Of a stretch of 64,000 bases of DNA, positions 38,013-50,103 are shown one piece after another. The notes under the pieces were generated by a model. It did not search any database. It was not told the origin of the DNA and saw only the letters and a program-made list of their open reading frames with translations. This DNA comes from Aphis gossypii (taxonomy: Eukaryota > Arthropoda > Insecta > Hemiptera > Aphididae). The position numbers were made by a program, and so were the translations under genes. Numbering within the stretch: position 1 is the stretch's first letter; every line of letters starts with the position of its first letter. Where the stretch lies: the NCBI RefSeq assembly GCF_020184175.1, contig NW_026083025.1, positions 411,535-475,534 on the forward strand, read 5' to 3'.

Positions 38013-38020
38013 TTATAAAT

Positions 38021-39193
38021 TGTATCTACCTTGCTGCTGTTAAGTGTTATAATCAACAAGCAATAAGTATATACTTTTAATGTATACTTACTGTTTATTC
38101 ACTACATTGTTATAAACGTTGTATTTTTTATCAGTAATTTGGACACATTATTATTTTTAATATTACATATTACCCCATCTCTACATATTTTCTTAAAAAA
38201 TATTTAAAAATAGCTGTATAATTGATTTTTAAGATCAATTATAATAGCCCATCTAGTCTGATTATTATAATTTAACTTAATGTATAAAATTAGTTTTAGC
38301 TTTATTATATTGTTTAGTAATAATATTGTATGTGTATGTATAAAACTATCCAAGTAATTTATATTTATATATGTTTTAAATTTTGACCAATTATTTTTCA
38401 TAATTTCCATGTATCTATTTTAGCAGCTCATTCACTTTCAAGAATTATATTCTCATCCCTGTTTATTTTTCAATTTTTCTTTCTATTTTATCACTTATAC
38501 ACTTCTATACGTTGAGAATAGACTTCATCCGTACGATGCCGGCTTGCTTCCTAAATGATTAATTCATTGTAAATGTTTTACCTAACACATTTGTTAGGTA
38601 TCTTTATCCAATGATGTGGTTAGTCTTAACTTTTAAATTAAATTACCAGCATACCTTACATATAGATTAATAAGTGGATGCAATGAATTCCTCTTAGTTA
38701 GTGCATTAAATAAATAATTTGTGACACTTCAACATATTCATTGTAATTATAATTCACAAAATTCATCTTTAATATTATGATATAGATAATAAGTAATAAT
38801 AATTGTATTATATTGTTGTATAAAAGTAGGTATTACTTTATAATGTATTGATTAAGCCGATTAAGGTGGGGGTATAGTCTAGTTTATTATCTTTAGTATA
38901 ATGCCAGCCTTAATCTAGCATTAACCCCGATCAGAAATAAATTAAAGGAGATAGGAGGTCCTAATCTAATCAACTTGAGCCATCTAATTATATACTTCCA
39001 TTTTCTAACTACACATCCTAATTGAGGTGAATGATAATGTAAATTGTATTATACATAAATATGGCTATGATTAATACAAAATATTCTAGATCTTTGTTAA
39101 GACTACCAGCCACTGGAAAAGACCCAAACAAAATATGCGTCCTACTGCCCTTTGGGGCCAGTAGACACTAGGCTAGCCCGACTAAACATATAG
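38021..39193. other. non-coding stretch downstream of the ODAD1-like gene
   Basis: No gene recognised. The 68-codon frame at 38204-38410 (minus) is hydrophobic, AT-driven and without a domain. The portion near 39193 should hold the 3' untranslated region of the minus-strand coiled-coil gene. Confidence 0.4.
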
Positions 39194-41864
39194 TTACTCT
39201 TGGCATGTAGTTAACGTCTGTGAATTATTAAGACCATTATCAAGCAAATGCTGTGTTGAATCGATTTCCTCCATCTGGAGAATTTGATGCATTTTCACTT
39301 CTATGCCATTATAATCTTTAATAATTAGATTTTGTGTTGATTCTCCATCGGATGTCATTGGATCTTCAGTTTGTCCAGTTATACAGCTGTTTTCAATGCA
39401 GTTTATTTTATATAGAAGTTCATATGATTTATTTTCTATTTCTGTCATATATTCCAAAATATTTTTTTCATTTAATGGCTCATTTATTTTAATTTTTAAA
39501 GGTCGACATATATACGTGTAGATCTTATCACATAACTCTTCGTACATTATTTTCATGTTATCCGTTAAATCTTGTGTTGATTTTAAAACTCGACCATTTG
39601 TTTGGACTGTCTCAAAATATTGTTTTAATATACATTCGTTATGGCTTATCCTATTATCATTTAATATTTTCTTATCAATAGCAATATTTTGATCGTGGTT
39701 TATAGAATTTTCCAAATCCAAACACTATTTATTAAAAACAATTATTAAAATTAATCAATATAATAATTAAAATTAATAATCTAAATAAAACACATTCACA
39801 AATTGTTCTAACTCAAACCTTTCTTTTATTTATCTTGTAGGTGTAATACAATTGATAATAACTTAATTGTTATACTAAAATAATAGAAAAATATCAACAT
39901 GTGTATTTCAGAGGTATTAAGTTTTATCAAATTTATGAAATCACAAATCACAATTATGTAACAACTTAGCTTACTTGTTGTTCTAGGAACATTAAATGAC
40001 GAAATAAACTCTTTTTATTATAATTGATTTTTAATACATTCTCTACAATCATTTTTAAATCAGTATCTCCACTTATGTGAACCAAGTGTTTCATTAATGT
40101 TATAAGTTCTTCGTTATCATTTTGTATTTTGTTTTCCTTAATATCCTCTTTACCATTGTAAATAACTTGACTATTATAACGTTCGCCATCTACATTATTT
40201 AATTAAAAATGATTTAATAATAACAATTAATAACAATTTTTATATTTTATTGTAGCTAACAATAATAGTAGGTATAAAATTGTTTACCCTTGACAGTAAT
40301 ATTTAAATTTGAATAACTAACAATAATTTTAAAGAGCTTACGTTTTCTTTGAAGAAATTCGCAACTTTCAAGGTCGTTTTTAAATTTATATTCTGCCATA
40401 TACATTCTCAATCCTCGTTGTTTTTTTTCCATCCTACTAGTTTCTTGAAAAGCTAATAAATTAATATGCGCTTGCTCCCTAAATGAAGTTGTAATAACAT
40501 TTATCTTCACAGTAAAGTATATTTGGTTAGTACAAACCTATCTTTGTTAGATTTTAATGCATTTTCACCAACACGTTTTAAAAGTTTAGCTGCTTTATTT
40601 AGTTGATACATTATCGAATCATATTTTTCTTTTTTTTTCCCTAATTGTTGAATTAATCCGTCTAATGTATGCCTTAACTCTTTTTGTTCTTTGACTTTAC
40701 TGTTGTAAATACGGGTATGCTAAATCAATATTAGACGTTGATTTATTTGTTTTAATTAGTTTTGTTTTCACTTACTCTAAATAACACATTGTTCAGGTTA
40801 CAATTTATTTTTGGTTCTTTGAAAGTTTTCGATTTTTGGTTTTTTAAATATTCATTTTTTTCTGAATTTTTAATTTGGCTAAGACGAATTTCTTCATTTA
40901 AAACACCTAAGTACCTATTGAAAAGTTGAAGATTTTCGTATGCTTGTGTTTTTTTATTGCATAGTTTATTGATAGCTTTTCTGTTTTTTTTATCATGTTT
41001 CATTTTTGATTTAGATAATGCAATATTAAGGTTTGTCAAAAGGTTGGTCTGTTCATTTTCTAGTCGTACAATTGCTAGTCTATTGATAAAAAATAGTTTA
41101 GATTATACCAGAGTATAGCTATTATAACTTATAACTAGGTAGGGTCCGGATTTATATGCATTTTCATATTTTTTTAACAATCTAAAAAGTAGCTAGATAA
41201 GCTACAAATTTGAATCTTAAACTAATGTGTTGGTATGCAAAATTAAATTTTTGAATATTTGAATCATTTTAAATTTTTATGCATATTTTAGCATTTTTCT
41301 AAAATAAAATGCATATTTACGAAAAAGAATAGTACATATTAAGTTATTAATACTAATACCTGTACTTAACACTATGTCTTACGCAAATCCTGTGAATGTG
41401 AAAAGAAAAAAATCATGTAATACAACTATTACAATTTATAATTAGGTACCTACACGTATTTCCGCTATAATTCACTCTAACTAAATAAAGTTTTCTTTAG
41501 GACTTAATTATTTATTAAATTATATACATTTTTAAACTAAATACATTTAATTAACATGTATTTTTATTTACATATTTTGCATATTTCGTACATTTTTAGT
41601 GCATATAATTACGGGCCCTACTTATAAGTGTAGTCATATGTTCTGTAATTCATACATTTTAACAATAATAATAAGATTAGGTTAGGTATAAAATATAGGT
41701 AAATAATTAGGTAAATATAGGTATTATTACTTATTGTTGTTACGGTACTTCATGGGCACTACATTTTTATGTAATTCTTGTCGTTTGGCAAGAAATGTAT
41801 ACTTCAATAAATTAGCTTGAATTATTTCACTGGTGTTTTCTTTTTTGATGAAATTTGAAGACAT
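39194..41864 (-). CDS. outer dynein arm docking complex coiled-coil protein (ODAD1/CCDC114/CCDC63-like)
   Basis: Six coding exons: 41864-41731, 41079-40776, 40719-40538, 40478-40342, 40189-39975 and 39724-39194. All junctions are GT-AG and keep frame, giving 500 residues. The protein starts MSSNFIKKENTSE and is almost entirely charged coiled coil. Family-like segments in order: 'LAIVRLENEQTNLLTNLNIA', 'YNSKVKEQKELRHTLDGLI', 'YDSIMYQLNKAAKLLKRVG', 'REQAHINLLAFQETSRMEK', and late in the protein 'LEYMTEIENKSYELLYKI', matching the conserved tail motif of ODAD1/CCDC63. In other animals this subunit anchors outer dynein arms to axonemal doublets. In an insect with few motile cilia the likely site is the sperm flagellum. 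The last ~70 residues are low-complexity and acidic. Which paralogue (CCDC114 or CCDC63) it represents cannot be decided by eye. Confidence 0.82.
41136..41620. mobile_element. MITE in intron 1 of the ODAD1-like gene
   Basis: Inverted ends 'tagggtccggatttatatgc' (from 41140) and 'gcatataattacgggcccta' (to 41620). The flanks 'cttataac' (41128-41135) and 'cttataag' (41621-41628) form an 8-bp duplication with one mismatch. Four extra bases (41136-41139) sit at the left edge. The same type as 4502-5350, with repeated 'gcatatttt' strings inside. Confidence 0.7.
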
Positions 41865-42559
41865 TATTATTTCGAAATGTAATGGTTTATATTATATTAA
41901 ATAGGGTAAATATTTACTTAAAAAAAAAAAAATATTTATTAATATGACAGTTATTTTGAAATATTAATTACATAAAAAATATATATATATATACATCTTA
42001 GTTGATATGCACTATTCATAGCTATATCATATTTTGTTTAATTATTAGTATTATTTTAAGCCAGTTAATTAAATTATACTTGATTAACTTACTAACTTTA
42101 GTGCATCTTTATTATTTAGTCAATAATATCGCTGATCAGGAATACTCATATAGTTCTATAATTCTATAGGTACATAATTTATAATATTTAGTTTTTAAAT
42201 AGTAAGATATTCCTCGGTTTGGATGCAACTTATTTTATACAGTTTACTTTGCTTCAAAAATAGGTACATTTCTCCTCAGCCACTAGGTAATCGATCGTGC
42301 TACGAATTTTATCAACTTACTACAGCATTAAAGCCGTATAGTTGGTTCACCGAAATACCAAATTATATTCAAATAGTCAATGTAATTATGAAGCATAAAT
42401 AATATTGTTTTAAATATGCATATTTCTACGTAACTACTTATGTTGTGTGTAGACTAGTCTATAAATAGCTACGTAATGAATAATGATTATTCAAAGACGA
42501 ATTTATGTCCAAAAATAATTTTAAGAAAAGCATATATATTTATAAAAACAAATAAAATA
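41865..42559. other. upstream region of the ODAD1-like gene
   Basis: AT-rich, with no recognised element or frame. Presumably includes the promoter; no core element identified. Confidence 0.35.
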
Positions 42560-44340
42560 AAAAAAAGTCGGCAAGTGGGTACCGCTTTGCTGTACATTAG
42601 GGGGTGGGGTGGACCTCGGACTAGGGTAGATTAAATTTGAATGCAATGATAGGTATCATTGTATACGAAAAACGATTCTGAACGGAGATGATTTGTCAGT
42701 CTAGAATATATTATAATTAAATATTGTCATATATTCTATTTTGAAACAAATATTCCGATTTCATAAAAATTTAAAACTCAAACGCTCAAAACATTTTTCC
42801 TATAATGACGCTTAAAATTTTCTCTATAGCTTTTTGAAGCAAAACTTATGGAAAACTTAGTGTTGAATTTTTTAATGTTAGATATAAATACAAACAATTT
42901 TATGAATTTTGAACTACAAAATAATTTGCAAATATTCATGATTTTGACGAATTTTTGTCAAAATTTGAACTTCAAATGCTAATAAAAAAAAATTGTGATT
43001 ATGTATTCTTATAATTTTTTAATCACTATAAGAATAACATATGAGGAACTTTGTATAAAATTTTCAAGTATTTTGATCGACACTTCAAAAGAAATTTTTC
43101 AGAAAAATTGAAAATTTCAGTTGTCTATAAATAGCTCAAAAAAACTCAAAATATTTTGAAAATTAAATCATGTAAAGAAAATGCCAATCTAAATAACTGG
43201 TAAAATTTTCAAGTATCTACGACTTATACTTTTTGAATAATAACAAATATTTAAAATCGTTTGGGATAAATCGTTGTCGTTACGCTATTTCGTAAAAATT
43301 TATAAATTCAAACGCACTTAAATATTTTCCTATAATGATGCTTCGAGTTTTCTCTATAGATACTTGAAGGAAAACTTACGGAAAACTTAATGTTGTATTT
43401 TTAATCCTTAGTTATTAACACAAACAATTTTATGATTTTTCAACTTTAAAATTACTTGCAAATTTTCGCTTTTACGACAGATTTCGTAAAAATTTGAACT
43501 ATAAACGCTTATAAAAAAAAATTGTGACTAACGATTTTTAATTTTTTTTAGCTACAATAAAAACAACTCATAAGGAACCTTGTATTAAATTTTCAAAACT
43601 TTTTGGTCATCCAAAAATTTTTTATCGACACTAAGATTCTCCATAAATTTTTCTTCAAATATCTGTAAAAAAAACTCTACCGGATTCAGACAAAAAATTT
43701 TTATGAGTGTTTGAAATTTAAATTTTATTACAAAACCGCGTTAAATAACGGTTTAGCCTCAAACGATTTTTGAGATTTGTTGTTATTCAAATAGTATAAG
43801 TCGTAAATACTTAAAAATTTTACCAGTTATTTAAATTGTCATTTTCTTTACGTGATTTGATTTTCAAAATATTTTGACTTTTTTTGAGCTATTGATAGAC
43901 AAATGAAATTTTCAATTTTCCTAAGAATTTTTTTTTGAAGTGTCGATAAATTTTTTTTGGCGGAATCAAAATATTTGAAAAATTAATACAAAGTTCCTCA
44001 TAAGTTATTCTCATAGTGATAAAAAAATTATAAGAATACATAGGCACAATTTTTTTTTATTAGCATTTGAAGTTCAAATTTTGACAAAAACTCTTCAAAA
44101 TCATGAATATTTGCAAATTATTTTGTGTAGTTCAAAATTCATAAAATTGTTTTTATTTATATCTAACGTTAAATATTTAGAAAATTTGTCAGTCTAGACT
44201 GACAAATCATCTCCGTTTAGAATCGTTTTTCGTATACAATGATACCTATTATTGCATTCAAATTTAACCTACCCTAGTCCGAGGTCCACCCCACCCCCTA
44301 ATGTACAGCCGAGCGGTACTCACTTGCTGACTTTTTTTTT
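42560..44340. mobile_element. long foldback element (~1.78 kb palindrome)
   Basis: The left end 'gtcggcaagtgggtaccgct' and the right end 'gcggtactcacttgctgac' are inverse. The next 140 bp of each arm are near-perfect inverse copies ('gggggtggggtggacctcgg' against 'ccgaggtccaccccaccccc'). Pairing continues inward to about 43265 on the left and 43750 on the right, with the right arm lacking a segment near 44190. The centre (about 43270-43620) is a diverged direct copy of 42740-43100. There is no transposase frame. Relics of the family occur at 3.7, 4.4, 8.3-8.9, 10.7-11.3, 34.6-35.1 and 59.5-60.6 kb. Confidence 0.85.
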
Positions 44341-44389
44341 GGTAGAAATTTAATAAAAAGGGGATATTAAAGGCATTAACACATGTCTC

Positions 44390-44921
44390 TGTTGCGTCCC
44401 GACCGTTCGATATATACATCAACGCGTGGAATAAATATGTCGTGGTAACTAAGTGTGTATTAAAATAATAACTTGAAATAATAACTTACACGATTAAATA
44501 TAGATAAGCTTAATATTAAATAGAATTTGAGAGGTGTTACGATTTGTCTCCAAATACTGATATCAAAACCGTGAGTGATGTTACGACCTGCCTCTGAGTG
44601 TCTGTGATATCTCTAACCGCTTGCCGAGCTCTTGCCTCGGTTTCCCTTTTATATGATTTGTCTTAAAAGAGTGGGTGGTGATTCTGTTATACTCAGGGTC
44701 TCGAAATGTGTATTCTTATACGTTATTCTTATCGAAGAGACATCGAGTTTTGACTTTTTAACAAAGAGACGTGTGTTTTTACTTTAATCGTTAAATTATT
44801 TCATTAATAAGATATTCCACACTCGTGTCCTGTACTGGCTGCCTGCAGTATTAATTATTTTTTGTAAAATGTGTTATCGCACCACCTTATATGCAATATC
44901 AGTACGAATAATACCGTAACA
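44390..44921. mobile_element. solo LTR (532 bp)
   Basis: Begins TGTTGCG and ends CGTAACA, the expected TG...CA ends with a short inverted repeat. It is flanked by the 4-bp direct repeat 'tctc' (44386-44389 and 44922-44925), as for Gypsy-type integration. It is richer in G and C than its neighbours. No internal retrotransposon sequence adjoins it, so it is probably the product of LTR-LTR recombination. Confidence 0.65.
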
Positions 44922-45017
44922 TCTCAAATGATTATGATTTTTTTTTTTTAATGATTGATTATTATGAAAAATTAAATTTAACTGACCTATGATTAAAAGC
45001 ATTTAAATACAATATAG

Positions 45018-45246
45018 CAGGGGTGGCCAAACAGTCGATCATGTTAGAATTTATTTTTAGGGTCACGCACCATATATTTCTTAATAATTAAATAATATTA
45101 TAATATATAATATAATAATATTATAATATAATATTATAATATTATTAATTATTTAATAATAAAAAAAGAAATTCTCCGAAAGTCGATCCTCTAAGGTGAA
45201 GTATATTTTTAGTAGATCATGTCCAAAAAAAGGTTGGCCATCCCTG
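45018..45246. mobile_element. MITE (229 bp), perfect 8-bp target duplication
   Basis: 'caggggtggccaaacag' at the left and 'ggttggccatccctg' at the right. 'caatatag' is exact on both sides (45010-45017 and 45247-45254). It is an inverted-orientation relative of 10395-10591, sharing 'gtcgatcatgttagaattta' and 'agtatatttttagtagatca'. The centre is a (taatatta)n-like run. Confidence 0.92.
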
Positions 45247-45254
45247 CAATATAG

Positions 45255-47299
45255 GTATTATTTAATTGTTGTTCCGCTGTGTTGTGTCAATCGAGTTTTC
45301 TTTCTTAACTGACATCAGCGCGCACACGACGCCTGCAACCGGCTGGGGTTGCCATAATTCTTGTTGCAGAATAATGAAATAATTTTTTATAGTTTGCGAA
45401 TGAGTCTAAAGACGTCCTTATTTTATTCTGCGGCCGTAAAATAAAACAGCTCGTCACGAAAAACAAAGCGAATAAGTATAGTCTCAGTTACAGCTAATCA
45501 ATTTTTTCCAAACTGATCGTCAAAAAAAAAAAAATTATGGTTATTATGTTTTAGACATAATAAATATTTATATTTTAAATTTGGGCATGCTTCAGCAGAA
45601 GATTACTTTTAAATTTTAATAAATACAATACATTAACAATAATGTATTACGAGGAGAAAGATCAAATATTAATTTAAACATTTTGAAAATTGTTTTAAAG
45701 ATTTTTATTTTAGTTTTCTTCTTGAATTATACCATTAAAAAAATATAAGTATCTACATATTATTAAATATCAAACAAGAGTACGGTGTATTTGATGTTAC
45801 CACTTTTGGTTAACAGTAAAATTGAGTTCTGTAGAACTAAGTTTGTGTTGTTCAATTTAATATTAGAGTAAAATATAAGAGTGACTGCATGTAAAGCATA
45901 ACATGAAAATATAAGTTGCCAAGTTGGTATAAACGTAACATACGTATCTAATTTTGTGTTGTAGAACTTGTTGCTAAAAAAATTAAAATATTATAAAAAT
46001 ACAATGAGAGAATAAGTTTAAGTGTTATTTTCATTTTCGACATCATATTAATTATACAAGGTAGCTTTTTTTGCAATTAAATGAAATTAAAAATAGAAAA
46101 GGGGAAATATTAATTTACGTCAATGGGAAGTTAAGAGTTGTCTTATTTAAAAATTTCGCCACACTTTGATATATTATGTAAGAAATATCAGTTTCAAATT
46201 TCTCCTTTAAGAATTAAATTTTGTTTTATGTTACATTTTTCTTTGTTATTTTTAAGTTTATAATGAAACCTTTACATTATCAATTAAATATAAATATTTA
46301 ATATTATCCATTATTCTCATTTTTTTTTTTTATTGTGTGTTACAAAGTATAAAAGTGTCTCCATAATACAAAAGTTGAGAAACACTGAATTATACACATT
46401 ATATGTTTATACGGTTTGCAATACCTATTGATTTTATTGTCATCCCCGCGTTGTTTGCTTTTAGCTAGAAATTGGTATAGGGACGCCACGGTTCATTGTG
46501 TTGTCGGACCAATGGCCAATGGATTAAATATTATTTTGGGGTAAGGTTTTAAATTTTAGAATATAATTTTGAGGAGATCGCTTAACGTGACGTTATTTAG
46601 GTATGAAAATAAAATATAAATACTTAAAAATACAGTTTTGTTAAGAACATATACACATTAAACATAATTTAAATAAAGTTGCAACAACAACAAAAATAGG
46701 TTGATATTTAATTTAAAAATATTATATTAAAACAAATGTGAATGTTTAAATATATGTATAGTGTATACTATAATTAATAATTAAAGTATACACTATACAT
46801 ATTATTCATTGTGGTAATAATGTTCATAAATGATTAACAAGTTTTTATTTTTTTTTTTATTCTATAACTGAAAAGTAATCGGCAGATAGCAGTTAAACTT
46901 GTAGTTGATTTGTCTTGTTTACTTATTTGATATAGTCGAAATAGTTACTAATACTAAAATATATATTTTAAATTTTTTATTTATATTAACTATCAACCTA
47001 TTTAAGTAATTTTATTGAACTAATTTGTATATTTTATCAAAATAAGTGTAGACGTATAATATAAACGCTATAGATATACGCTATAAGTATTTAAATGTTA
47101 AAAGATTAATAATAATATATTCCTACAATTACATTATTATAATATGTAGCTTAAAATATTAAATAATCCTATATAGCCATAATAATTTATTTGTGAATTA
47201 TTAACAATTTGTTCCACGATAATTTAATATGATTATAATAATAAGGCCCTTCGTTGAATATTCTATTATTATACTTAACATGATAGTTGACGAGCACTT
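45255..47299. other. non-coding stretch upstream of the Prp39 locus
   Basis: No gene recognised. A short palindrome lies at about 46753-46802 ('tatgtatagtgtatact' facing 'agtatacactatacata'). 'gttgagaaacactg' near 46376 looks like one end of a decayed miniature element. Confidence 0.4.
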
Positions 47300-47652
47300 T
47301 GAAGTTGACAAACACCTAACACTCGAGGTCCCGGGCATTTTATCATCTCATTCGGTCATTCACCCTTTGCTGATTCAGCCCCTAACAGTCGCACGTGTCG
47401 GTGCTGGGAAGGAATGCGTCGAGGAATCCACAAATATTTAGACGGTGCGTGACATCGAGCTACAACGTTTCCGAGCCCGCGCAGGCGCTAAATCAGTGAC
47501 GACGACAGCGATGGTCCTGCAAGCTGCAACACCCTTAACACTAGTATTCTGTTGGGCGTGGTGAATTGCGATCGTCGTTTCTGTCGTTGTAGAACTGCTT
47601 AAGTCTGTCTCGAACGTTTACATATATATATATAGTTTCGTGATTATTTGTG
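47300..47652 (+). promoter_or_regulatory. probable Prp39 promoter and untranslated first exon
   Basis: A CpG-rich block ('gagcccgcgcaggcgctaaa', 'cagtgacgacgacagcgatg') interrupts very AT-rich DNA and ends in a strong donor, TTTGTG then GTAAGT (intron from 47653). The next coding exon at 50104 starts after a good acceptor ('ccattgttttcag'), so an untranslated exon is required upstream, and this is the best candidate. The chance 70-codon frame 47229-47441 is not supported. The link between this exon and 50104 is inferred. Confidence 0.55.
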
Positions 47653-47881
47653 GTAAGTCACGTTGTAAAACACATACAACGTTTGTCGGATCCATTATTG
47701 GTTAAACAATAACAACATAATTAATAAATTAGAAAAAAAAATGCTACTTTCATTATTTAAATTAATTTATTTACGTAATTGTCTACAATATTATCGTTAT
47801 TACTTTTTTTTTGGTAATGATTCTATGTACATTACCACATTTTATTAATAATACATTTTTGTATTATTTTTAAAAAATTAT

Positions 47882-48060
47882 AAAATCATTTAAAATAAGT
47901 TCTTATTGGTTACTTTTTAAATATTTATACGTTTTTTTTTTTTTTTTAAGTGTCATAAACAAAACTAATATAATATGGGTATAAAATTATAACACTTCTA
48001 AAAAAAATACGTATAAATATTCAAAAAGTAACCAATAAGAACTAATTTTAAATGATTTTT
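47882..48060. repeat. inverted repeat with ~50-bp arms
   Basis: 'aagttcttattggttacttt' (47898-47917) faces 'aaagtaaccaataagaact' (about 48025-48043). The match extends outward to 'aaatcattta'/'taaatgattt' and inward to 'tatttatacgt'/'acgtataaata'. The spacer is about 75 bp. It lies in the presumed first intron of Prp39 and would form a long hairpin in the pre-mRNA. Confidence 0.75.
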
Positions 48061-48639
48061 TAAATTTTTTTAAATGACAAAAAAATATTATTATTTATTA
48101 AAATTGAAATGGCTCTTATTCAGTCAATTTCAAATTTAGAACCTTAATACATCAAAATTGCTTAAAAAAATTGATCTATCCAAATATGGTGTTCAAAATA
48201 GGTGTTGCTATTAGAAAAAAGTTTTTACTGAGTATGCGCAGACCAAAATTTCAAAAAAATTTGAAATGTATCGAAAAATGTGTATTTATAACACAAGTCT
48301 ATAAAAAAAAAAAAAAAATCGATTTATTTCAAAAAATCCGACCGAGAAATTCAGTGTTCCCTAAATTGGTGAACACACTGTTTATATTATATATTATCAA
48401 AATTATGAAAATGTGATCGTTTTATAATGAAAAATGCATATAACTTATAACTTACCTCTAAGGGCTTAAAATTGTAAAATTACTAACTTTTTTATTTACT
48501 ATACTATTATTGACTAAAGACTTAATATATTAATACAGTAATAATTATATAATTTGTATTTGTATTTTTTTATTTTATTTTTTTGATTTAATGATGATCA
48601 AATTTAATACAGTCAAAATTATGATATAAAATATTTTAA

Positions 48640-49939
48640 AAATTAATCTTCTTCTTTGGATTTTTACAGGCCTTTAAGGCCCATTGCCGCAACAACATAT
48701 TGTCTCCAATCTTCTCTATCTTGTGCCGTTTCTTCAGCATTCCTTACTCCCAGCATTTTCAGGTCTTATTTTATTCTATCTGTCCATCTTTGTCTAGGTC
48801 GTCCTCTGGGTCTCTTTGCGGTTGGTTTCCATGCAGTTATATGTCCGATTAGTCCTTTTGATCTCCATACATGTCCGGCCCAGCATATTCGGGCGCTTTT
48901 CAAGATCCCAACAATATTGGGTTCGTTATATAGTTCTATATTGCTTCGTGTTTCATATTCTCCTTCATTGTTTTTCTTTGGGCCAAATATCTTCCTCAAG
49001 ATCTTTCTCTCAAACACTTCTAACTTTTTTTCATCTGACTTTGTCGTCGCCAAAGTACTGCTTGCATACAGAGCTACTGGCCTGACTAGAACTTTATATA
49101 ATGTTACTTTGGATTTTCTTGATAATAGTTTTGACTTGAACAATGGTAAAGTCCATAGTAACACCTGTTCGCTGCGATGAGCCGTTAGGTTAGGAAGCTT
49201 TCACTTCTTCTTGGCTATTAGCATCTTCATTAATATCTGCACCTAAGTATTTAAAATTTCCTACCCTTTCAAACGTGTACTCATTTACTTTCAAGGAGTC
49301 TGATCTGTGATTGTGTCTAGATACTATCATGTATTTTGTCTTTGTCTCATTTATTTTTAAGCCAATTTTTTTCCCTCCTTTAGCAATATATCTGTTGTGT
49401 TTTTTAGGTCGTTAACTGTTTCGACTAATAAGACTATATCATCAGCGTAAGCAACGGCTGTTAGATGTTGACTGTCTTTTATTTCTATGCCCTTTGCTTG
49501 GGATATTACTGTCCTCATAACTGATTCTAAAGCGATGTTGAACAGTGCAGGCGATAGAGCGTCACCTTGTCTGAGTCCAGTCGTCACCGGAAACTCCTCA
49601 GATAATTCTCCTCCAAAATAAATTTTACTCTTGGAATTGTTTTGGAATCTTGTTTTACGATGTGTATTTGATCTAATGTTGATTTTCCTAACATAAAACC
49701 AGCTTGGTATTTTCCAATTATTTCTTTGATGTATGGGTTTATTCTAGTCAGTAGTATGTTGGACAATAGTTTATATGAAGTATTGAGTAGTGAAATCCCT
49801 CTATAATTTTCACACTCCATGATGTCTCCCTTTTGGTGTATAGGGTAAATGATGGATATACGCCATGCTTCGGGTATCTCCTCATGTTCCCAGATTTTGT
49901 TCATAAGTTTGTGTAGCTGGTTCAGCAGACCTTGACCTT
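48640..49939 (-). pseudogene. 5'-truncated, decayed non-LTR retrotransposon (reverse transcriptase)
   Basis: Minus-strand fragments of one reverse transcriptase: 'ENYRGISLLNTSYKLLSNIL' and 'KYQAGFMLGKSTLDQIHIV' (49904-49640), then in another frame 'TTGLRQGDALSPALFNIAL' and the catalytic 'VAYADDIVLL' (49587-49357), then after further shifts 'LYKVLVRPVALYASSTLAT' and 'CWAGHVWRSKGLIGH...RPRGRPRQRW' (49164-48766). About 50-60 residues between the first two fragments are missing, consistent with an internal deletion. The endonuclease part is absent. It lies antisense in the presumed first intron of Prp39. The LINE clade is not assigned. Confidence 0.88.
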
Positions 49940-50103
49940 TTTAAAAATTAATAAAGTTTAAATTATCAACAAGGTTAGGTTTAAATTAAAGTTATCTGAC
50001 CAAGTATAGGCTAAATTTTCATTAAGCTATCCTATTTAATAATTTTAGTTCCTATTCTATAAATGTAATAATAAATAAATTAATACTAATCCATTGTTTT
50101 CAG

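Noticed and set aside
46050..46390. Possible hAT-type element ending 'gttgagaaacactg' with an 'aattatac' flank on both sides
   Set aside because: The proposed left end (aaggtagc) is not the inverse of the right end, and an 8-mer of A/T plus one C recurs by chance here.
47229..47441. 70-codon plus-strand frame in the CpG-rich block
   Set aside because: No recognisable protein. The block is better explained as the promoter and untranslated exon of Prp39.
48656..49180. 174-codon plus-strand open frame
   Set aside because: It is antisense to the reverse-transcriptase relic on the minus strand, whose protein similarity explains the sequence.
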